NCBI GenBank assembly: GCA_017311185.1
Contig: JAESUZ010005468.1
Coordinates: 62,001 to 126,000, forward strand
Source of the DNA: Proteles cristata cristata
Taxonomy: Eukaryota; Chordata; Mammalia; Carnivora; Hyaenidae
Reading direction: 5' to 3'
DNA: 64,000 nucleotides
Under the pieces are notes generated by a model. The model was not told where the DNA came from. It did not search any database and worked only from the letters and a program-made list of their open reading frames with translations. Below are positions 59,646 to 64,000 of this stretch, one piece after another. The stretch's first letter is position 1; the number at the start of each line of letters is the position of its first letter. The position numbers were made by a program, and so were the translations under genes.

Positions 59646-60149
59646 GTAAGGACGCCGCGCGCGGGTTGGCAGGGGCGGCTCGGGGACTGCGGGGATCCGG
59701 GCAGGAAAGGGTCGGGACGGGCGCGAGGCGAAAGGTGGCTTCCACAAGCCCAGACACTGACCTTCCCGGGGATAAGAAAGATTTTATCCCCTACGCGGCG
59801 CGGTGAGCTCGGGCCCGCCACGCCAGGTGAGGGACCCGGGTCCCCTTCGGGCCGGGAAGAAGGGGCAGGTGCGCGCTCCCGCGGGGCTGCACGGTCCCGG
59901 GGGCCCGCGCCTCGCCGCCTCTCGAGTTCAGGCGCCGGCCTCTCCCGAGGAGCACCCGCCCCCTTTCTTTTCGGGTCCCGGGGCTGAGGCCGCCCCGCGG
60001 CAAGATCATCGTTGGGTTCACTTCCCAGCCGCGCGGCCAGGTTGGTTCCTCCTCTCTGATTGGGTGGCAGCACAGTCTCGATTGAAAGTTGGCACCATCG
60101 ACGGAGACATTCCACAGTTGTACGTGTCCGAGTGCCTCACCCCACCAAA

Positions 60150-62030
60150 TTCACATTTTTTTTTTTTTTAAATCAGGGAAAATTGTAAATTGTTTGAATC
60201 TTGAAAACGGGTTCGGTGAATACATGTATTGGTAAAACTAGAATCTTGACCTGGGAGTGTGCACTTGGATCCTAAATTTCCTTTTGATCTGAATTTTTTT
60301 TTTCATGGAAGAATAATAATATGTTTCCGTGTACCAGGTTCAGAAACAGTCTCATCTATTGCCATTCTTTGGAAACTGGAATGTTTGATTAGAAGGGTTG
60401 ACCTCAGTGTTAACTGGCAACAACAGGATGGGCTGGTGGCTAAGCGAGTTTGAAGGTTATCCAAAATAGTTGAGCGTTTTGAGCATATATACCCTGTATT
60501 TTTCCAGTGAGTGCCCATTTTCCTTTTAGGAAATTCTGAGAATTTAATCTCTTTGAGATGATTCTTCCCTAAAGAGCTGAGGAGGAAAAAACAACCTCAA
60601 CAAACCAGTGGTTTCCCGATTAAGTTTAGGATTTAACAGGTTGATTTGTGACACCCGTAGCTCTTTAGTGGGCAAGAGTCACATGTAGTATGAATATCAT
60701 GATTTATATGGAGAAAAGAAGGTATGCTGTGATTTTCTCATCATGTATGGGAAAGTATTTTTTAGTTGAGTTACATTTTCAGTCTTTAGGAAGGACCTAT
60801 ACTTTCCCCATACCTCAATTAATCTGATCACTATTCTTGGCAATTCATGATGCTTACTGCAGTGTATTTATGTTAATGAGTTTGATTCTTATAAAGGTGT
60901 GTATGTTTTGATTTTTGGAACTGTATAAGGCAGGTGTTGTAAACACATGCAAATCAGTGCTGTGCTTAAGTTGGCAACCTTTGCTCCCCATAGGCCCTTG
61001 AACTAAAACTTTCACAACTTCCCAAATAGAAAAGAATATAGAATATTAATGTATGCTCCAGCACGTTCGACCTGTTTACTTATTCTGTACTAAGCCAGTC
61101 ATCATGTTATCTTAGCAGATAGTTACTCAAGGGCAGGAGATATGTTTTATCAAATCATGGTCAAGCTCAGAGAATGGTAGCCTTTGTAAAGTTGACTCTT
61201 GACAGGGTGTCTGGAAGGGTTATGCTTAGGGAAGAATTGTTGATCTCCGTGCCTTCCTCTGCATATCCAGAGTGTCAGGAGACTGAGTCGCCGGGTCTCT
61301 AAGGACACCCCTGCTTATAGGTTCCTCCAGGTTGACCCGGTTGGTGCCTTCTCTCCCTGCCCTCGCTCTTCCAGCTTCCACCCCACTTCACCCCTCCCCG
61401 GATTCCTGCCTTCAGGGAGAATCACCTCATTGTTCAGGGCAGGGACACTAGGTCCACATAGTTTGCACAGGGTTGTTGACCCTCAGCCTCGCGCTGGGTG
61501 TCCCAAGGATGCCTAGTAAATATCTGTTGACAACAATGTCACTTGTTTCAGAGCCCCGATTCTCTCTTGTTATTTAGTCTACAGAGGTGAAAAGGAGTGA
61601 GGTTGAATGCAGATCAGTCATTTTAGGGGCCAGCTGCCTTGGTCGAATTAGTATTGTAAAGGGGTCATTGGAGTCTGTTAGGAGTGAAATTGGCTCATGG
61701 GTGCTGGCAGTTGTAAGATTATCCTGTACCGTGTGATTATGCCATGAGAATAGCTTTGTTGAAAAGAACCGCAGAAGAGAGGGGCTTAGTAGTTATCTCC
61801 ACCTGGACTTGCCTTTTTGTCTCTGCCCTAGCTCAACCTCTCCTTCCCTGGTTGGATTATAACTATTACCTTTCCCACCACATTTGGTTGCTCAGAGCTC
61901 AGATGACCACAGCTATTGTGGCCTAGATGTAGAAAATTACACTTTCTATTGTTTGGGAAAAACAAGGATGGAATTTTGCCAAATTGTTATTAGGGAGACA
62001 AAGAAATGTAAAAATGTCTGGGCATAGAAG
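60150..62030. other. Intron sequence without recognised elements
   Basis: After the CpG island no repeat, exon or RNA gene could be recognised for about 1.9 kb. This is one of the two cleanest stretches of the window. Confidence 0.5.
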
Positions 62031-62037
62031 TCATATA

Positions 62038-62039
<2 letters not shown>

Positions 62040-62074
<35 letters not shown>

Positions 62075-62088
62075 ATGTGTGTGTGTGC
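62040..62088 (+). repeat. (TG)n microsatellite
   Basis: About 16 TG units, a TTTA interruption and six more units. Confidence 0.97.
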
Positions 62089-62101
62089 ATAGTTTTAAGC
62101 T

Positions 62102-62328
62102 GTTTAAAAACATTTATTTATTTTGAGAGAGAGAGAGAGAGAAAGAGCGTTCATACGCACATGAGTGGGGGAGGGGCAGAGAGAGAGGCGGGGACAGAGA
62201 GAATTCCAAGCAGGTGCCATGCTGTCCGTGCAGAGCCTGATGCAGGGCTCGAACCACGAAATGAGATCATGACCTGAGCTGAAACCAAGAGTTGGACACT
62301 TAACCAGAATGAGCCACCCAGGCACCTC
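62102..62328 (-). mobile_element. SINEC_Fc-type SINE
   Basis: AAAAACATTTATTTATTTTG tail side, GA linker and GAGCCACCCAGGCACCTC end. AGTTTTAA lies on both sides. Confidence 0.92.
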
Positions 62329-62693
62329 AGTTTTAAACTTTTAATCTAAATTACGTTTCTCTCTAGAAACAACCACTTGTAATTCTTTGAGCTGGTTGTT
62401 TTGGTATTTGTTGCTTATAGTTGCTACCTCTTGAGTTTTACAGTTTGAGGCTTTATCTGTTGACTTCCCACTATGGAAGAGGATGACGTGGCTCCCTTTT
62501 TTCCTCTCACCCCCAGCCCAACCACAGCTTCCCAAATTTTCCATCCTTGCAGTAGTTAAACTATAATTTGGTTAAATCAGTATACATAGCTAAGCCAAGC
62601 ACAGCTTTTTGTGTTCTTTGGAGTTTATCATTGCTTTGTTTGTTCATTTACTTAGTTTCTTATGTCCTCATTGTTAATTCTCCCCAGATTTCT

Positions 62694-62904
62694 TTTTTTT
62701 TTTTAATGTTTTATTTATTTTTTAGGAGAGAGAGAGAGACAACGTGAGCAGGGGAGGGTCAGAGAGAGAGGGAGTCACAGACTGAAACAGGCTCCAGGCT
62801 CTGAGCTGGCAGTCAGCACAGAGCCCGACGCGGGGCTCGAACTGCGAGATCATGACCTAAGCGAAAGTCGGACGCTTAACCGACTAAGCCACCCAGGCGC
62901 CCCG
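62694..62904 (-). mobile_element. SINEC_Fc-type SINE, young copy with 15-bp TSD
   Basis: TCTCCCCAGATTTCT is exact at 62679-62693 and 62905-62919. It shares GCGAAAGTCGGACGCTTAAC and GACTAAGCCACCCAGGCGCC with the copy at 57274. A small deletion removes part of the segment after GGGGCTCGAAC. Confidence 0.97.
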
Positions 62905-62919
62905 TCTCCCCAGATTTCT

Positions 62920-63735
62920 AAAACTTGCCTCGGATGTATCAAGTATTCTGTCAATTTCATTTTCCTGAAGAAGTTGTCCCTGAGCCTCCTGACTTATCCT
63001 AATACGGCTTCATCATCATCCTGGGGTTCCCCATCATTCCTCACCTGTAGCACATGTCCTTCTCTATCTTGGTAGAGTCCTTTGTTTTGATAGAGCACAT
63101 CTTCAAAGAGCTTCTTGGAAAAGATGATGGGATATGTATTTTTTTTTTTTGACAATGAATGCCTAGAAATAGCTGTTTTCTACTGACAATTGATAGTTTA
63201 GGATTTTAGGATGGACGTTTTGAAAGCATTGTTTCATTGCGTTCTAGGTTGTGGTGTTGCTACTGAGAAATTTGGAACTGTTCGGATTCCTCAATTTTTG
63301 GCTGTAATATGTGTACAGTTTACAAACCTACTGAGTCCTTCGTGGAGGTTTATAGAATTTTCTCTTCGCTTCCACAATCCTGAAGTTTCATGATGCTCTT
63401 CCTTGGTATTGGTCTGCTTTCATCCATTGCGCCTGGGCTCTTTGAATCCTGAAATGTATATCCTTCAGTTTGGGAGGTTTTCTTGAATTAACTCATTAAT
63501 AACTTCCTCCTCTCCATTTTCTGTGATGTTCCTTCAAAAACTCTTATTGTTTGTGTATTAGATATTTTAGAGTGGGCCTCTGATTTTCTATATTTCCTTT
63601 CCTAGTATGTATCTTTTTATTTCTTGGTTCTGCTTTTGGGGGAGATTTTCTCAATTTTATCATCTAGTCCTTCCACTGAGTTTTTAATAAGTATAATCAT
63701 ATTTTTAATATTTTAAATTAAAAGCTCTTTGTCTT
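62920..63735. repeat. Ancient repeat-like sequence, family unassigned
   Basis: Phrases such as CCTGAAGTTTCATGATGCTC, TCCTTCAGTTTGGGAGGTTT, TCTTGAATTAACTCATTAAT and GGGAGATTTTCTCAATTTTA recur in mammalian genomes in my memory, but I cannot place the family. Confidence 0.4.
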
Positions 63736-63744
63736 CTGAGGCTG

Positions 63745-64000
63745 TGTGTGTGGTGTAATGAAGGGAAGGAAAAATTCTTTTCTTCCCTCAAGATCTTCTA
63801 CCTGGACTAAGAATTCAATTTAAGCGAGACAGATTAACAGGAGAAAAAAACCCCAGTTTTATTCCATACGCACAGAGGCCCAATTATGAAATTGAGACCT
63901 AAAGAGATGATGAGGCACGCAGCCAGGTTTTTGTATTTTTTAGACACAGGAACAATAAATCTGTGAGGAATTGACAGGACAAAGAAAATTTTGGGAACTC
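63745..64000 (-). mobile_element. Partial ERV class I LTR running out of the window
   Basis: The minus strand reads GGAATAAAACTGGGG (poly(A) signal near 63862), then TCTCCTGTTAATCTGTCTCG and a further 80 bases of U5-like sequence, a typical gammaretrovirus-like LTR 3' end. The U3 side continues past 64000. No viral frame is present. Confidence 0.55.

Larger units (their letters stand above)
59130..60040 (+). promoter_or_regulatory. TEC: CpG-island promoter, probably TEC
   Basis: This is the second and last CpG island of the window, strongly enriched in CpG and in GC boxes (GGGGCGG runs at 59494-59560). No TATA box is evident. It contains consensus splice donors facing both ways, which is typical of a bidirectional CpG promoter. 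The assignment to TEC comes from known mammalian gene order, in which SLAIN2 and TEC are divergent neighbours several tens of kilobases apart. No TEC coding sequence is in the window. An uncharacterised non-coding gene is the alternative. Confidence 0.6.
59646..64000 (+). other. TEC: Probable TEC intron 1 (5' part)
   Basis: Everything to the right of the plus-strand donor would be first-intron sequence. It starts GC-rich and turns AT-rich after about 60150. About 60150-62030 holds no repeat I can name. Two SINEs, a TG microsatellite, an unclassified ancient repeat and part of an LTR follow. Confidence 0.5.

Noticed and set aside
59175..59987. 270-codon plus-strand frame over the right CpG island
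   Set aside because: It is GC-driven low-complexity sequence, crosses the consensus donor at 59646 and has no domain.
59084..60115. Several minus-strand frames of 76-173 codons in the right CpG island
   Set aside because: They overlap each other in different frames, are Arg/Pro/Gly-rich and have no recognisable similarity. The divergent transcript, if real, is treated as non-coding.
16430..64000. Intact endogenous retrovirus
   Set aside because: The LTR-like elements are all solo or partial. No gag, pol or env reading frame was recognised between or beside them.

Overview
The window is a piece of a carnivore nuclear genome, most likely a cat (Felidae). More than twenty copies of one tRNA-derived SINE are scattered on both strands. 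Each has a G-rich tRNA-like head (GGTGGCTCAGT... with a GGTTCGAGCCC B box), a TCTCTC-rich linker and an AATAAATAAACATT(A)n tail, the form I know as the felid CAN-SINE SINEC_Fc. Carnivore L1 3' ends, ancient L2/MIR fragments, old L1 pieces and several retroviral solo LTRs fill most of the rest. Bacterial features (operons, ribosome binding sites, CRISPR arrays) are absent, and most open reading frames are chance frames in repeats or CpG islands.

Only two stretches look genic, and both are CpG islands. At the left end (about 5.2-6.4 kb) the minus strand carries the promoter, 5' UTR and first coding exon of SLAIN2, a microtubule plus-end protein. The exon encodes 129 full codons plus two bases and ends at a clear GT donor, so positions 1-5456 are SLAIN2 intron 1. 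At the right end (about 59.1-60.0 kb) a second CpG island carries a plus-strand CAG|GTAAGG donor. In mammals I know of, TEC (a Tec-family tyrosine kinase) lies head-to-head with SLAIN2 and has a non-coding first exon, so this island is best read as the TEC 5' end and 59646-64000 as its first intron. The TEC call rests on gene order, not on coding sequence. The same island also has a perfect CAG|GTAAGT donor on the minus strand, which suggests a divergent non-coding transcript.

The roughly 53 kb between the two divergent promoters contains no protein-coding gene that I can support. It is a layered record of insertions, many datable by target-site duplications (TSDs): SINEs inside L1s, a felid SINE cut by a later LTR, an LTR inside a MIR, two tail-to-tail SINE pairs, and two recent 5'-truncated L1s. 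Three SINE copies share diagnostic bases and intact CpGs and look like the youngest subfamily.

I found no previously undescribed biological system. The items most worth a second look are the divergent splice donor, the upstream AUGs of SLAIN2, a repeated CACACAAAGC motif in the first intron of SLAIN2, two unexplained inverted-repeat structures (10.2 kb and 57.6 kb), and the dated nested insertions. Repeat family names come from memory of consensus sequences. Repeat edges without a stated TSD are approximate.
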